Source: Hyphomonadaceae bacterium ML37 (lineage in GTDB: Bacteria; Pseudomonadota; Alphaproteobacteria; Caulobacterales; Maricaulaceae). From it: a stretch of 64,000 nt of DNA. The translations under genes were made by a program, and so were the position numbers. Below, piece after piece: positions 52,201 through 62,372 of the stretch. The notes below the pieces were generated by a model that was not told where the DNA came from, searched no databases, and saw nothing but the letters and a program-made list of their open reading frames with translations. Location of the stretch: NCBI GenBank assembly GCA_027627685.1, contig CP091241.1, forward strand, positions 2,728,396-2,792,395, written 5' to 3'. Every line of letters begins with the position of its first letter. Positions within the stretch are counted from its first letter, which is position 1.

Positions 52201-53970
52201 ATGCGTACTCGCAACCTCATTCTGTCCACCTGTCTGGCGCCCCTGTGCGCGCTGGGACTGTCCGCACCTTCGCTGGCGCAATCCTTCACCGGCGCGCCCG
52301 TCTATGGCGAACTGGACTACACGCCCGGCGCCGAGCCGGTCAGCCTGCGCATCCGCGCCGCCGGGGCCATCCCGGCCGAGCGCCTGTCGCCGGACTGCTG
52401 GGGCTATATTTCCGAACAGCCCTCCGTCGCGGTTGTCCTGCGCAGCCGCGGAAATGTCCGCTTTGCGGCCGCCAGCGACACCGACACGACCATGATCGTG
52501 CGTGCGCCTGACGGAACGATCTCGTGTGACGACGACGGCGCCGGCTCCTTCAATCCCGGCGTCGCCATCGATAACGCCGCGTCTGGCCGCTATGATGTAT
52601 GGCTGGGCAGTTTCTCACCGGGCGTGGGCTATCCCGACGCCGTGGTGCACGTGGCCACCGATGCCTTCATAACCCTCAACCCCTACAGCACCGCCCCGTC
52701 TGCGGACGCGGCGCCGCTGCAGACGCTCAGCCTGCGCGCGGGCTTCCGCAATGATCCGCGGCGCATCAACGTGATGGCCGGCGGTGATGGCGACATGGCC
52801 GTGCTCGACTGGTCCTGTGTGGGCCAGTCCAGCCAGGGAGCAGCCGTGGCTCTGGACTATGAGGCGGGCGACCTGCCGCTTTATATCTTCATGCGTTCGG
52901 AAAATGACGGCACGCTCGCCGTGCGCGCCCCGGACGGGACCTTCCATTGCAATGACGACCAGATCGAACTCAACCCGGGCGTCGCGTTCAGCGAGCCGGA
53001 GAGCGGGCGGTACCTGATCTGGACCGGCCTGCTCAGCGCGTCCCGGCCGGCTGAGTCCGCTTCGCTGGTAATCTCAGAGCTGGGCTTTGACGGGGTGGAC
53101 AACCGCCTCGACGTGGCCGGACGTCCGCGCCATGGCGAACGCCGCCTGACGGGCGGCTTCCTGCCCGATCCGGTTTCGGTCCAACTGACCGCCGGTGGAC
53201 CGGTGGATCTGGGCATGGGCACCACCGGCGGCGTGGTCGCTGACGGCTGGTGTGTCGGCAGTGCAACGCGCGAGCCGAGCTTCCGCCTTCGCTTTGACGA
53301 GCCGATGGGGCCGCTCTTCATCTCGCTGACGTCCGACGCCGACACCACGCTGGCGGTCAATTCGCCTGACGGCGCCTGGTATTGCAATGACGATGCGATC
53401 GGGCTCGATCCCGTCGTGCGATTCAGCGACGCTGAAGCAGGCGTCTATGACATCTATGCCGGCACGTTCGGCAGCGAGACCGCCCCGGCCACGCTGTATA
53501 TTTCGGAAATTGGCGGCGGCGCTGACCCGATGGCGGGCCAGGTCGATATCAATGCCGAGCCACTGTTCGGCGCGGTGACCCTGGCCGCCGGCTTCCTGCC
53601 CGACCCGCATGATCTGGATGTCGAGGCGGGCGGCTCAATCGTCGCCAGCGACGCCGGGTTCTCGGGCGATGAGCTGTGGTGCGCGGGCCATATCACCCGC
53701 GAACCGACCGCCAATCTGTTCTGGGACGGTCAGGACGGCCCGCTCTATATCTGGGCCGAGAGCGAGGTGGACACGACCATCGCGATCAACCTGCCCGACG
53801 GCAGTTGGGCGTGTAACGATGACGGCGCGGGCAATCTGAACCCGGGTCTGGCGTTCGATGAAGCCCTGTCGGGCCGCTACGACATCTATGTCGGCACCTA
53901 CCGGTCTGACAATGCAGGCACGCCGGCGCGCGTGAGGATCTCCGAGATCACCCCGAGCTGGGCGAACTAG
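52201..53970 (+). CDS. Secreted protein with four PPC-like repeats
   Basis: The 589-residue protein has a signal peptide (LILSTCLAPLCALGLSAPSL, then AQS) and four copies of an about 135-residue unit. Each has a cysteine pair (e.g. DCWGYI with SCDDDG; WCVGSA with WYCNDD; WCAGHI with ACNDDG), the DTT-(I/L)-x(3)-PDG loop and SGRYDIWVGT-like ends. It lies directly after the one-copy paralogue, so it probably arose by duplication. It would be secreted or surface-exposed; a calcium-stabilised adhesive role is possible but unproven. Confidence 0.75.
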   Translation: MRTRNLILSTCLAPLCALGLSAPSLAQSFTGAPVYGELDYTPGAEPVSLRIRAAGAIPAERLSPDCWGYISEQPSVAVVLRSRGNVRFAAASDTDTTMIVRAPDGTISCDDDGAGSFNPGVAIDNAASGRYDVWLGSFSPGVGYPDAVVHVATDAFITLNPYSTAPSADAAPLQTLSLRAGFRNDPRRINVMAGGDGDMAVLDWSCVGQSSQGAAVALDYEAGDLPLYIFMRSENDGTLAVRAPDGTFHCNDDQIELNPGVAFSEPESGRYLIWTGLLSASRPAESASLVISELGFDGVDNRLDVAGRPRHGERRLTGGFLPDPVSVQLTAGGPVDLGMGTTGGVVADGWCVGSATREPSFRLRFDEPMGPLFISLTSDADTTLAVNSPDGAWYCNDDAIGLDPVVRFSDAEAGVYDIYAGTFGSETAPATLYISEIGGGADPMAGQVDINAEPLFGAVTLAAGFLPDPHDLDVEAGGSIVASDAGFSGDELWCAGHITREPTANLFWDGQDGPLYIWAESEVDTTIAINLPDGSWACNDDGAGNLNPGLAFDEALSGRYDIYVGTYRSDNAGTPARVRISEITPSWAN

Positions 53971-53998
53971 GCGTCCTGAAACGTCATATGCAGGCATG

Positions 53999-54035
53999 GG
54001 GCGCGTCCGGGACATCCCGGGCGCGCCTTTTGCTT
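53999..54035 (+). terminator. Terminator after the four-repeat gene
   Basis: GGGCGCGTCCGGGA and TCCCGGGCGCGCC form a long GC stem followed by TTTTGCTTTC. Confidence 0.8.
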
Positions 54036-54076
54036 TCATCCATGCCAGAATGACGTCTGCGGATGCGCGCTGGCCC

Positions 54077-54104
54077 TTGCGTTTTGGGCGCGCGCGCGTA
54101 TAAC
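54077..54104 (+). promoter_or_regulatory. Promoter of rpmI-rplT
   Basis: TTGCGT (54077-54082) and TATAAC (54099-54104) are spaced by 16 bases, about 100 bases before the rpmI start. Confidence 0.55.
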
Positions 54105-54205
54105 CGCCGCTTCGTAAAAACAGGCCTACCCGGCCCAATCGACATGCCGGGCGGCCGCCGACCGCGATCAGCGCCAGCGCTCGATCGCCACTCAAGGAGA
54201 GCAAA

Positions 54206-54409
54206 ATGTCGAAGATGAAGACCAAAAGCGGCGCCAAAAAGCGCTTCAAGGTCACGGCCACAGGCAAGATCCTGGCCGCTCAGTCTGGCAAGCGCCACGG
54301 CATGATCAAGCGGACCCCGAAACAGATCCGCCAGAAACGCGGCACCGTCGCCCTCTCGGCGCCGGACGCGAAGATCGTCAAGCGTTCCTACTTCCCGTAC
54401 AGCCGCTAA
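54206..54409 (+). CDS. rpmI: 50S ribosomal protein L35
   Basis: The 67-residue protein is L35: [20 protein letters not shown], then [20 protein letters not shown] and a [12 protein letters not shown] end. AGGAG precedes the ATG. The rpmI-rplT-pheS-pheT order follows. No infC is upstream here, unlike in enterobacteria. Confidence 0.97.
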   Translation: MSKMKTKSGAKKRFKVTATGKILAAQSGKRHGMIKRTPKQIRQKRGTVALSAPDAKIVKRSYFPYSR

Positions 54410-54455
54410 CGCGGCCGGGACCCACCAGATTTAGCGACGTTCAGGAGATCATCCC

Positions 54456-54812
54456 ATGTCCCGCGTTTCCACCGGTCCGGCGCGTCTCGCCCGGAGAAAA
54501 AAAGTTCTTGAGCAGGCGAAAGGCTTTTACGGCCGCCGCAAGAACACCATCCGCATCGCCCGTCAGGCCGTCGAAAAGGCCGGCCAGTACGCCTATCGCG
54601 ACCGCCGCGCCAAGAAGCGCGTGTTCCGCGCACTCTGGATCCAGCGCATCAATGCGGCGGCCCGTCTTAACGGCCTGACCTATGCCAGCTTCATCAACGG
54701 CCTGAACAAGGCCGGCATCGAGCTGGACCGCAAAGTGCTGTCCGACATCGCCATCCACGAGCCCGAAGCCTTTGCGTCGCTGGCCGAGCAGGCCAAGCAG
54801 GCGCTGGCGTAA
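54456..54812 (+). CDS. rplT: 50S ribosomal protein L20
   Basis: The 118-residue protein is L20: [40 protein letters not shown] and [21 protein letters not shown]20 binds 23S rRNA early in assembly and often regulates its own mRNA. It follows rpmI by 46 bases. Confidence 0.97.
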   Translation: MSRVSTGPARLARRKKVLEQAKGFYGRRKNTIRIARQAVEKAGQYAYRDRRAKKRVFRALWIQRINAAARLNGLTYASFINGLNKAGIELDRKVLSDIAIHEPEAFASLAEQAKQALA

Positions 54813-54842
54813 GAGCTCACCGCTCTCACACCGTCTCGACAG

Positions 54843-54870
54843 CGCCCGCCTGGCCCCGCCAGGCGGGCGT
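54843..54870 (+). terminator. Terminator after rplT
   Basis: GCCCGCCTGGC and GCCAGGCGGGC form an 11-bp stem around a 3-base CCC loop, followed by GTTTG. Confidence 0.75.
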
Positions 54871-54967
54871 TTGCGTTAGACCGCCGCCAATCGCACAAAC
54901 CGGGCGCCCCTGATCACGAAAACACGCTAGACACCGCGCCAGACCTGAAACGGACACCGCCGGAATC

Positions 54968-56050
54968 ATGAGCCAGACAGCAGACCTTGAAACGCTGGAA
55001 GCGCGCTTCACCGCCGACATCGCCGCCGCCGCCGATCTCAAGGCGCTGGACGACATCCGTGTCGCAGCCTTGGGCAAGAAGAGCGAGGTGTCGCTGAAAA
55101 TGCGCGAGCTGGGCGGTATGAGCCCGGACGAGCGTCAGGTGATGGGCCCGGCCCTCAACGGCCTGCGCGACCGGCTCAGCGCCGCCATTGATGCGCGCAA
55201 GCAAGCCCTTGAAGACGAAGCGCTCAATGCCGCTCTCGCCTCTGAGCGCGTGGACGTGACCTTGCCTGCCCGGCGCGAGCCGCAGGGCGGTCTGCACCCG
55301 GTGGCGCAGGTGATGGAAGAGCTGGCGGCGATCTTTGCCGATATGGGCTTTGCGGTGGCTGAAGGGCCGGACGTGGAGGATGATTTTCATAACTTCACGG
55401 CCCTGAACTTCCCCGCCGGTCACCCGGCGCGCGACATGCACGACACGTTTTTCATGTCCACTGACGAGAGCGGCGTGGCGAAGCTTTTGCGCACCCATAC
55501 CTCGCCAGTGCAGATCCGCACGCTCATGAAAGACAAGCCCCCGATCCGCATCATCGCGCCGGGCCGGGTGTATCGCTGTGACTGGGACCAGACCCACACG
55601 CCCATGTTCCATCAGGTCGAGGGCCTGGTGATCGACCGGGAGACCCATATGGGTCACCTCAAGGGCTGCCTTCTCGATTTCCTCGCGGCGTTTTTCGAGA
55701 CCGATCAGGTGGAGGCGCGCCTGCGCCCGCATCACTTCCCCTTCACCGAGCCGAGCGCGGAGATGGATGTGCGCTATGAGCGCGTGGGCGACGCGGTGAA
55801 GGTGGGCTCGGGCGATAAATGGATGGAGATATTGGGCTGCGGCATGGTGCATCCCAATGTCATTCGCGCCTGTGGCCTCGATCCGGACGAGTATCAGGGC
55901 TTCGCCTTCGGCATGGGGGTGGATCGCCTAGCCATGCTGAAATACGGCATGCCGGATCTGCGCCCCTTCTTCGAACCGGATTCGCGCTGGCTGGCCCATT
56001 ACGGCTTCAGCCCGCTCCTGCAGGCAAACCTCGCCACCGGCCTCAGCTAA
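54968..56050 (+). CDS. pheS: Phenylalanyl-tRNA synthetase alpha subunit
   Basis: The 360-residue protein is PheS: N-terminal coiled coil (about 1-90), then class II motifs with [16 protein letters not shown]-like [16 protein letters not shown] (motif 1 region), [20 protein letters not shown] and [20 protein letters not shown] (motif 3). It charges tRNA-Phe as an alpha2-beta2 complex with PheT, encoded next. AGGA-type site is weak; the ATG at 54968 is the family start. Confidence 0.97.
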   Translation: MSQTADLETLEARFTADIAAAADLKALDDIRVAALGKKSEVSLKMRELGGMSPDERQVMGPALNGLRDRLSAAIDARKQALEDEALNAALASERVDVTLPARREPQGGLHPVAQVMEELAAIFADMGFAVAEGPDVEDDFHNFTALNFPAGHPARDMHDTFFMSTDESGVAKLLRTHTSPVQIRTLMKDKPPIRIIAPGRVYRCDWDQTHTPMFHQVEGLVIDRETHMGHLKGCLLDFLAAFFETDQVEARLRPHHFPFTEPSAEMDVRYERVGDAVKVGSGDKWMEILGCGMVHPNVIRACGLDPDEYQGFAFGMGVDRLAMLKYGMPDLRPFFEPDSRWLAHYGFSPLLQANLATGLS

Positions 56051-56071
56051 GCGTTTCAGGACACTGGACCC

Positions 56072-58459
56072 ATGAAATTCACCCTTTCCTGGCTGAAACG
56101 CCATCTCGACACGGACCTCTCCATCCTGGCCCTGACCGACGCCATGACCATGGCGGGGCTGGAGATCGAGCATGTCGAGGATCCGGCGGCGCGCCTTGCC
56201 CCCTTCACCACCGCGCGCGTGATCGCCGCCGAGCCGCATCCCGACGCCGACAAGCTGCGGGTCTGCCGCGTCGAGACCAAGGAAGGCGAGAAGCAGATCG
56301 TGTGCGGCGCCCCCAATGCCCGCGCCGGGATGACCGCGATCTACGCCCCGCTGGGCGCCTATATCCCCGGTCTCAATTTCGCGCTGGACCCCAAGCCGCG
56401 CAAGATTCGCGGCGTGGAAAGCCATGGCATGCTGTGCTCCACCAAGGAGCTGGAAGCAGGCGAGGACCATGACGGCATCGCGGACCTGACCGGCGATTGG
56501 CCGGTGGGCACGCCCGCGGCGGAGGCCCTCGGCCTCAATGATCCGGTGATTGATTTCGAGGTGACGCCCAACCGCCCCGACTGGCTGGGCGTGCACGGCA
56601 TTGCGCGCGATCTCGCCGCCTCGGGCGCCGGGACCTTCAAGGACGCGCCGGTGGAGATCGTGGCGGGGCTCTTCCCCTGCCCGGTGACCATCGAAACCGA
56701 CTGGCCGGAGGCCTGCCCGGTCTTCGCCGGACGGGTGATCAAGGGCGTCAAAAACGGCCCCTCGCCCGACTGGCTGCAGCTCTGGCTGAAGGCGGTGGGC
56801 CTGCGCCCGATCAATCTCCTGGTCGATGTGACCAATTTCGTGTCCTACGACCGCGCCCGCCCGCTGCACGTCTATGACCTCTCCAAGATCGGCAAGGTGA
56901 TCCGCGCCCGGCGCGGCGCCGGCGAGGCCGACCGGTTCGAGGCGCTGGACGGGCGCGAGTATGATCCCGCATCCCATCACTGCGTGATCGCCGATGATGA
57001 GCGCTGCCTGGGCCTGGGTGGCGTCATGGGCGGGGCGCATTCAGGCTGCACCGGCGACACGAAAGACGTGTTCATCGAGAGCGCCTGGTTTGATCCGGCC
57101 ATCACCCGCGTCGCGGGGCGCGAGACCGGCATCGACAGCGACGCCAAATACCGCTTCGAGCGCGGGGTGGACCCTGAAAGCGTCATGGACGGGCTGGAGC
57201 TCGCCACGGCGCTGATCCTCGAATATGGCGGCGGCGAGCCCAGCGAAGTGCGCGTGGCGGGCAAGGCGCCCGCCCGCCTGCCGGCCATCGAGCTCGATAT
57301 CGCGCGGGTCAAGAAACTGCTGGGTCTGGACCTGCCGCCCCAGCGGATTGAGGCCATCCTCACCGCGCTGGGCTTCAAGGTGACGCGCGGGCCGGTGTGG
57401 ACCGTCGCGCCCCCCAGCTGGCGGCGCGATTGCCGCGAGGCGGCTGACCTGATTGAGGAAATCGCGCGCATCGAAGGCTATGACAAGCTGCCCGCGACGC
57501 GCCTGTCCCGCCCCGAAGGCCGGCTTGAAGCGCCCGCCACGCCCCTGCAGAACCGCGTGCGCGCGGCGCGCCGGGCTGTGGCCCAGCGTGGCTATCAGGA
57601 AGCGGTCACCTGGTCCTTCTGCCACCACGCGCAAGCCGCCCTGTTCGGCGGCGCCGGGCCGGGCCTGCGGCTTGCCAATCCGATCAGTTCGGAACTGGAC
57701 GTGATGCGCCCCAGCGCGCTGATCCACCTCATCACGGCGCTGGAAGCCAATGCGCGCCGGGGCCTGCCCGACCCGCGCTTCTTCGAGGCCGGACCCGTCT
57801 ATCTCAATGACCAGCCCGATGGCCAGCGCACGGTCGTCGCGGCGGCCCGCCGGGTGATCGCCTCCCGCGACTGGCGCGGCGGCGATGCGCCGGACGTGTT
57901 CGATATCAAAGCTGATGTCCTGGCCGCGCTCGCCGCCGCCGAAGCGCCGGTGGACAATCTGCAGATCACGGCCGATGCGCGCGACTGGTGGCATCCGGGA
58001 CGGTCGGGCGTTCTGCGTTTGGGGCGCAATATCATCGCCGAGTTCGGCGAGATTCACCCGCGCGTCCTCAAAGCCCTCGATATTGAGGGCCGCGTCGTCG
58101 CGTTCGAGATCGTGCTGGACGCGATCCCGGCGGCGCGCAAGAAGGCGCTGAAAGCCCGCCCGGCGCTGGCCTTGTCAGACCTGATGCCCGTGCGGCGCGA
58201 TTTCGCCTTCCTGGCGCCGGACAGCCTCAGCGCAGGCGACCTCCTGCGCGCTGTGCACGGCGCGGACAAGGCGCTGATCGCCGACGCCGCGCTATTCGAC
58301 CGCTATGCCGGTCAGGGCGTGCCCGAGGGTCATGTGAGCCTGGCCGTTGAGGTGACGCTCCAGCCGTCTGACAAGACGCTCACCGACGCCGAAATCGACG
58401 CGGCCTCCAAAGCGATCATCGCGGCGGCGGAGAAAGCGGGCGCGCGGCTGCGGAGCTAG
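56072..58459 (+). CDS. pheT: Phenylalanyl-tRNA synthetase beta subunit
   Basis: The 795-residue protein is PheT: N-terminal tRNA-binding domain (FTLSWLKRHLDTDLSILALT, DKLRVCRVETKEGEKQIVCG), B3/B4 editing region and B5, and the C-terminal ferredoxin-fold anticodon-binding domain (DLMPVRRDFAFLAPDSLSAG). It edits mischarged Tyr-tRNA-Phe. It follows pheS by 21 bases in the same operon. Confidence 0.97.
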   Translation: MKFTLSWLKRHLDTDLSILALTDAMTMAGLEIEHVEDPAARLAPFTTARVIAAEPHPDADKLRVCRVETKEGEKQIVCGAPNARAGMTAIYAPLGAYIPGLNFALDPKPRKIRGVESHGMLCSTKELEAGEDHDGIADLTGDWPVGTPAAEALGLNDPVIDFEVTPNRPDWLGVHGIARDLAASGAGTFKDAPVEIVAGLFPCPVTIETDWPEACPVFAGRVIKGVKNGPSPDWLQLWLKAVGLRPINLLVDVTNFVSYDRARPLHVYDLSKIGKVIRARRGAGEADRFEALDGREYDPASHHCVIADDERCLGLGGVMGGAHSGCTGDTKDVFIESAWFDPAITRVAGRETGIDSDAKYRFERGVDPESVMDGLELATALILEYGGGEPSEVRVAGKAPARLPAIELDIARVKKLLGLDLPPQRIEAILTALGFKVTRGPVWTVAPPSWRRDCREAADLIEEIARIEGYDKLPATRLSRPEGRLEAPATPLQNRVRAARRAVAQRGYQEAVTWSFCHHAQAALFGGAGPGLRLANPISSELDVMRPSALIHLITALEANARRGLPDPRFFEAGPVYLNDQPDGQRTVVAAARRVIASRDWRGGDAPDVFDIKADVLAALAAAEAPVDNLQITADARDWWHPGRSGVLRLGRNIIAEFGEIHPRVLKALDIEGRVVAFEIVLDAIPAARKKALKARPALALSDLMPVRRDFAFLAPDSLSAGDLLRAVHGADKALIADAALFDRYAGQGVPEGHVSLAVEVTLQPSDKTLTDAEIDAASKAIIAAAEKAGARLRS

Positions 58460-58804
58460 GACGCAATCCGGAAAATCGGCGCCGGTTTTCGGGCAAATTC
58501 GCGCCTGATCAAAAACTCAGAGCGTACGGCGATTTTAAATCCATACGCTGATCGCAGCGGCGGCGCACACCGATTGGGGCAGAACAGCCGGGGTCAGCAC
58601 GTCGAGCAATCAGAGCGCCACGGCATGCAGCACGCCTGCCGTCACGAGCCCGGCGACCCGGCGCCGCACATGCGCCCTCCACAAAGCGGCGCACAGGCGT
58701 CTGCGAGCAGGGCGTCTATGAAAGGCGGAGGCGCAAGCGCCGCAGTCACGCCCCAAGAGATGAACGACGCGCCAACATGCTTCAAATGAATGGGCGCTGA
58801 AACA
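58460..58804. other. Gap between pheT and the small membrane-protein gene
   Basis: About 345 bases without a gene that I can support; frames on both strands lack ribosome sites and family signs. An imperfect inverted repeat, AGCGTACGG with CCATACGCT around an AT-rich centre (about 58519-58549), stands out and may be an intergenic repeat or attenuator. Confidence 0.45.
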
Positions 58805-59227
58805 TCAGCTGGCCGCCTCGGGCTGATTGGATTTCGAGCGGCGCACGATCCAGAAAAACACAAGGGTTCCCGCCCAGCTGAAAACCAGGATGGCGAGGAT
58901 CAGAAGCTGCACGCCAAGCAGTGGCGCCGCGCCGCCGGCACGCAGCGGTCCCAGCCAGTCCAGCGCCGGGAAAGACGCGCCCGAGGCGGCGAGATGGGTC
59001 TGCAGCGCGAAGAAGTCGCTGAAGGAGAAAAAGACCCCTATACCGATTGCGAAGGCGCCCAGGGTGAACAGCAATAGGAAGCTGATCGCCACGGCGCGCG
59101 TCATGCGGCGGGCGAGGAACCAGCTGGCGGTCAGGCCCGCGAAAACCAGCGTCATGTAGTTGGCGAACACGACATTGGACGCGTTCAGGAACTCAACGAA
59201 CAAGATTGCATATTCAAATTCACTCAT
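58805..59227 (-). CDS. Small four-helix membrane protein of unknown function
   Basis: The start is set at 59227 (MSEFEYAILFVEF), with a GAGTGAGGGGG stretch upstream, giving 140 residues. Hydrophobic segments lie at about 5-38 (with NYMTLVFAGLTASWFL), 46-72 (AVAISFLLLFTLGAFAIGIG) and 103-130 (LLGVQLLILAILVFSWAGTL). I recognise no family. It lies in front of a transposase remnant on the same strand. Probably an inner-membrane protein. Confidence 0.65.
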   Translation of the reverse strand: MSEFEYAILFVEFLNASNVVFANYMTLVFAGLTASWFLARRMTRAVAISFLLLFTLGAFAIGIGVFFSFSDFFALQTHLAASGASFPALDWLGPLRAGGAAPLLGVQLLILAILVFSWAGTLVFFWIVRRSKSNQPEAAS

Positions 59228-59303
59228 GGCCCGCCCCCTCACTCCAGGCCGACGTTAGCCGGGCCGGTTCGCCATGGCGAGGGATATTGGGCTGAATCGA
59301 CAT

Positions 59304-59561
59304 TCAGCGGACCCAAAGCAGAGTAGCTGCAATCTGCAGAAGGCCGAGGAAGCAAACTGCGCGCCGGTCGGGGCGCGTGGCGATACAGCGGACGTGCCTG
59401 AGCTTGTTGAAGCAGCGCTCGACGGTGATTCTCGCCTTCCGGGCCTCGAATGCGTAAGCGATCGCGCGTGTTCGGATTCGATTGCGCGGGATCACCGCCT
59501 CGGCCCCCATGTCCGCCACGAGCGCCCTGATTGCGTTGGAATCTTCAGCCCGTTCGACCAG
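59304..59561 (-). pseudogene. C-terminal fragment of an IS5-family transposase
   Basis: The 85-residue frame encodes AVIPRNRIRTRAIAYAFEAR, ITVERCFNKLRHVRCIATRP and LGLLQIAATLLWVR, the end of an IS5-family transposase. The N-terminal two thirds and any start codon are missing. It begins in frame directly after the TAG stop of the DUF4349 gene, so the IS end lies at that stop. It differs from the intact IS5 element at 31.9 kb. Confidence 0.8.
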
Positions 59562-60524
59562 CTAGCCCGTCTCCCCCGCCCTGCGGGCGCGGCGGCGCTC
59601 CAGCCCTTTGCGCACCCAGCGCCGGATCAGCCAGGCGCCGGGGATGATCAGCACCAGCCAGGGCAGCAGCGCCGCCAGGAAGCTGATCAGCGCAGCCACC
59701 GACTCGGCGAAGGTCCGGCTCATGGATTCGATGGCCTCGCTCACAGGCTCAAAGTTGGAGGCCGAGGCCGGGGTCAGCTGGGGGTGATAGGCCACGCTCA
59801 GTTCTGACATGGACACGCGCAGGCGCAGGGCCGCGATCACGCTCTCGCGCGCTTCAATGTCCGACTGGACCCGGGCCAGCTCGCGCTCCACCTGGATCAG
59901 CTCTTCCAGCCGCGCCTCGCGCTGCTCCAGCATGGCCTGCAGCCGGTCGCGCAGGGCGATGCGGGCGCGCAGGCGCGCCTCGCCGTCCACGATCTGGGTG
60001 GTCAGGTCCTCCACGCCGGTCTGCTCGGAAATCACTGTGCCGCCCGCGCCCTCCAGCTCGGCGGCCAGCCCCTCGCGGAAGCGCGCAATCCAGGCCGGCG
60101 CGGCGCGCAGGCGCAGATTGGCGCGGGCATTCTCCGTTCCGGCATTCTGGGTGGAGGCGTGAACCACCTGGCACTGACCCAGCCCCGCCGCCTCGCACGT
60201 CGCCACATGGGCGCCGTGCAGACCGGCCAGGCCCTCGCCGGGCAGACGCACCGAGTAGTCATAGCGATACGCCAGATAGGATTCCGGATCGCCGGCCTCA
60301 GCCGGCGCCTGTGACGCGCCGCCGCCCGACTCCATCGCCTGCTCGGCCATAGCGGGCGGCGGCGGCGCGGCGGCCATGCGCGCGCCGGCGGTCGTTACCG
60401 AAGACCGCGCATCGAACTCGCCAATAACTTGCCTGTCCGAGCCGGCGCCGCCGCCCTCCGAACACCCGGCCAGAAGCGCGCCCGCCATCACGCCCGCCAG
60501 CGCTGTCCATACAATACGTGTCAT
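59562..60524 (-). CDS. DUF4349 lipoprotein
   Basis: The 320-residue protein has a lipoprotein signal (GVMAGALLAGCSEGGG, lipobox LAGC), a Pro/Ala-rich linker and a DUF4349 domain: YLAYRYDYSVRLPGEGLAGL, NLRLRAAPAWIARFREGLAA, SEQTGVEDLTTQIVDGEARL, a coiled coil (about 180-225) and a C-terminal membrane segment (LISFLAALLPWLVLIIPGAW). It would sit in the inner or outer membrane with a periplasmic domain. Function of the family is unknown. A transposase fragment abuts its stop. Confidence 0.85.
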   Translation of the reverse strand: MTRIVWTALAGVMAGALLAGCSEGGGAGSDRQVIGEFDARSSVTTAGARMAAAPPPPAMAEQAMESGGGASQAPAEAGDPESYLAYRYDYSVRLPGEGLAGLHGAHVATCEAAGLGQCQVVHASTQNAGTENARANLRLRAAPAWIARFREGLAAELEGAGGTVISEQTGVEDLTTQIVDGEARLRARIALRDRLQAMLEQREARLEELIQVERELARVQSDIEARESVIAALRLRVSMSELSVAYHPQLTPASASNFEPVSEAIESMSRTFAESVAALISFLAALLPWLVLIIPGAWLIRRWVRKGLERRRARRAGETG

Positions 60525-60612
60525 ATCCCGCTCCCTGTCCCGTTGAGAGCGTCATGGTGCACCTGACATTGCGGCCAGAAAAGGGGTGGATTTTGACGCC
60601 GGATTGAAGCGC

Positions 60613-61827
60613 CTAATCCGGCCGTCCCATGATCAGCGTGCCGTTGGTGCCGCCAAAGCCGAAGGAGTTGGACAGGATGGTGTTGAGCTCGGCCTGTTGG
60701 GTTTTGGTCACGATGGGCAGGTCAGCGAGCTCCGGGTCCACGTTGTCCACATTGATCGAAGGCGCGATGAAGCCGTGCTTCATCATCAGGAGGCAGTAGA
60801 TCGCCTCCTGCACGCCTGCGGCGCCCAGAGAGTGACCGGACATGGACTTGGTGCCTGACAGGGCCGGGATGGTCTGGCCGAACACCGCGCGGAGGGCTTC
60901 GGCTTCCTTGATGTCTCCCACCGGCGTGGAGGTGGCGTGGGGGTTGATATAGTCGATCTGGCGGCCCTTGGCCTCAGCCAGCGCCATGCGCATGCAGCGC
61001 GCCGCGCCCTCGCCCGAGGGCTGGACCATGTCATGGCCGTCCGACGTGGCGCCATAGCCGAGCACTTCAGCCCAGATCGTCGCGCCGCGCGCCTTGGCCC
61101 GCTCATAGTCTTCCAGCACCACGATGCCGGCCCCGCCGGCGATGACGAAGCCGTCGCGGTCCTTGTCAAACGCGCGCGAGGCTTTCTGCGGCGTGTCGTT
61201 ATAGTTCGAGCTCATGGCGCCCATGGCGTCGAACAGGTTGGAGAGTGCCCAGTGCAGCTCCTCGCCGCCGCCGGCGAACATGACGTCCTGCTTGCCGAAC
61301 TGGATCTGTTCGGCCGCCGCGCCGATGCAATGCAGCGAGGTCGTGCAGGCCGAGCTGATGGAATAGTTCAGCCCCTTGATCTTGAACGGGGTGGCGAGCG
61401 TGGCCGAGCCGGTGGAGCACATCGCCTTGGGCACGGCGAACGGCCCGATGCGGCGCGGGCCCTTGTCGCGGGTGACGTCCGCGGCCGCCACGATGGCTTC
61501 CACGCTGGGCCCGCCCGTGCCGACAATCAGCCCGGTGCGCTCTTGGGACACCTCTTCGGGGCTCAGGCCCGCATCGGCGATGGCCTGTTCCATGGCCATA
61601 TAGGCCCAGCCGGCGCCGTCGCCCATGAAGCGCCAGGCGCGCTTGTCCACATGGTCGGCCGGATTGGCTTTCGGGCGCGCATGCACCTGGCATTTGAAGT
61701 TCAGCTCGGCGTATTCGGGCGCGGCGCCGACGCCGCAGCGTCCGGCTTTGAGCGAAGCGGCGACCTCGTCAGCATTGTCGCCGATGGAGGATACGATACC
61801 GATGCCGGTGACGACGACACGTCTCAT
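60613..61827 (-). CDS. fabB: Beta-ketoacyl-ACP synthase I
   Basis: The 404-residue protein has the FabB catalytic triad: Cys in [20 protein letters not shown], His in [20 protein letters not shown] and His in [20 protein letters not shown]. It elongates unsaturated fatty acids made by FabA. Its ATG overlaps the fabA stop by 4 bases, the fabAB operon of alphaproteobacteria. Confidence 0.97.
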   Translation of the reverse strand: MRRVVVTGIGIVSSIGDNADEVAASLKAGRCGVGAAPEYAELNFKCQVHARPKANPADHVDKRAWRFMGDGAGWAYMAMEQAIADAGLSPEEVSQERTGLIVGTGGPSVEAIVAAADVTRDKGPRRIGPFAVPKAMCSTGSATLATPFKIKGLNYSISSACTTSLHCIGAAAEQIQFGKQDVMFAGGGEELHWALSNLFDAMGAMSSNYNDTPQKASRAFDKDRDGFVIAGGAGIVVLEDYERAKARGATIWAEVLGYGATSDGHDMVQPSGEGAARCMRMALAEAKGRQIDYINPHATSTPVGDIKEAEALRAVFGQTIPALSGTKSMSGHSLGAAGVQEAIYCLLMMKHGFIAPSINVDNVDPELADLPIVTKTQQAELNTILSNSFGFGGTNGTLIMGRPD

Positions 61828-62357
61828 TGAGAGCCTCCGCTATTGAGGTCTTCGGGGCGGAACAGGCCGACCCGCAAATCCTTCGCCACATAAATCAGCT
61901 GACCGTCCGCCTCAACACGCCCGTCGGCGATGCCCAGCACGAGCTTGCGGTTGATGACGCGCTTCAGGTCGATGATGTAACGCACATCCCTGACCTTCGG
62001 AGGCACCTGGCCTGTGAATTTCACCTCGCCCACGCCCAGCGCCCGGCCCTTGCCCGGCGCGCCGGTCCAGCCGAGATAAAATCCCACCAGCTGCCACATG
62101 GCGTCCAGCCCCAGGCAGCCCGGCATGACCGGGTCGCCCTGGAAGTGGCAGTCGAAGAACCAAAGGTCCGGCTTCACATCGAGCTCGGCGATAACCTCGC
62201 CCTTGTTATAGGAGCCGCCCTCTGCGGCGATGCGGGTGATGCGGTCGAACATCAGCATGGGCGGCAGGGGCAGCTGGGCATTGCCCGGCCCGAATAGCTC
62301 CCCGCGCCCGCAGGCGATCAGGGCGTCATAGTCATAGCTGTTGCTTTGAGCGGTCAT
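61824..62357 (-). CDS. fabA: 3-hydroxydecanoyl-ACP dehydratase/isomerase
   Basis: From the ATG at 62357, with AGAGGA upstream, the protein is 177 residues, close to E. coli FabA (172). The active site is in [20 protein letters not shown] (His and Asp). It dehydrates and isomerises C10 chains, starting unsaturated fatty acid synthesis. It is the first gene of fabAB. Confidence 0.97.
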   Translation of the reverse strand: MTAQSNSYDYDALIACGRGELFGPGNAQLPLPPMLMFDRITRIAAEGGSYNKGEVIAELDVKPDLWFFDCHFQGDPVMPGCLGLDAMWQLVGFYLGWTGAPGKGRALGVGEVKFTGQVPPKVRDVRYIIDLKRVINRKLVLGIADGRVEADGQLIYVAKDLRVGLFRPEDLNSGGSQ

Positions 62358-62372
62358 GGGTCCTCTGGGCCG

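Noticed and set aside
58509-58863. Short open frames on both strands in the gap after pheT
   Set aside because: No ribosome sites, Arg/Ala-rich composition typical of GC-rich noncoding sequence.
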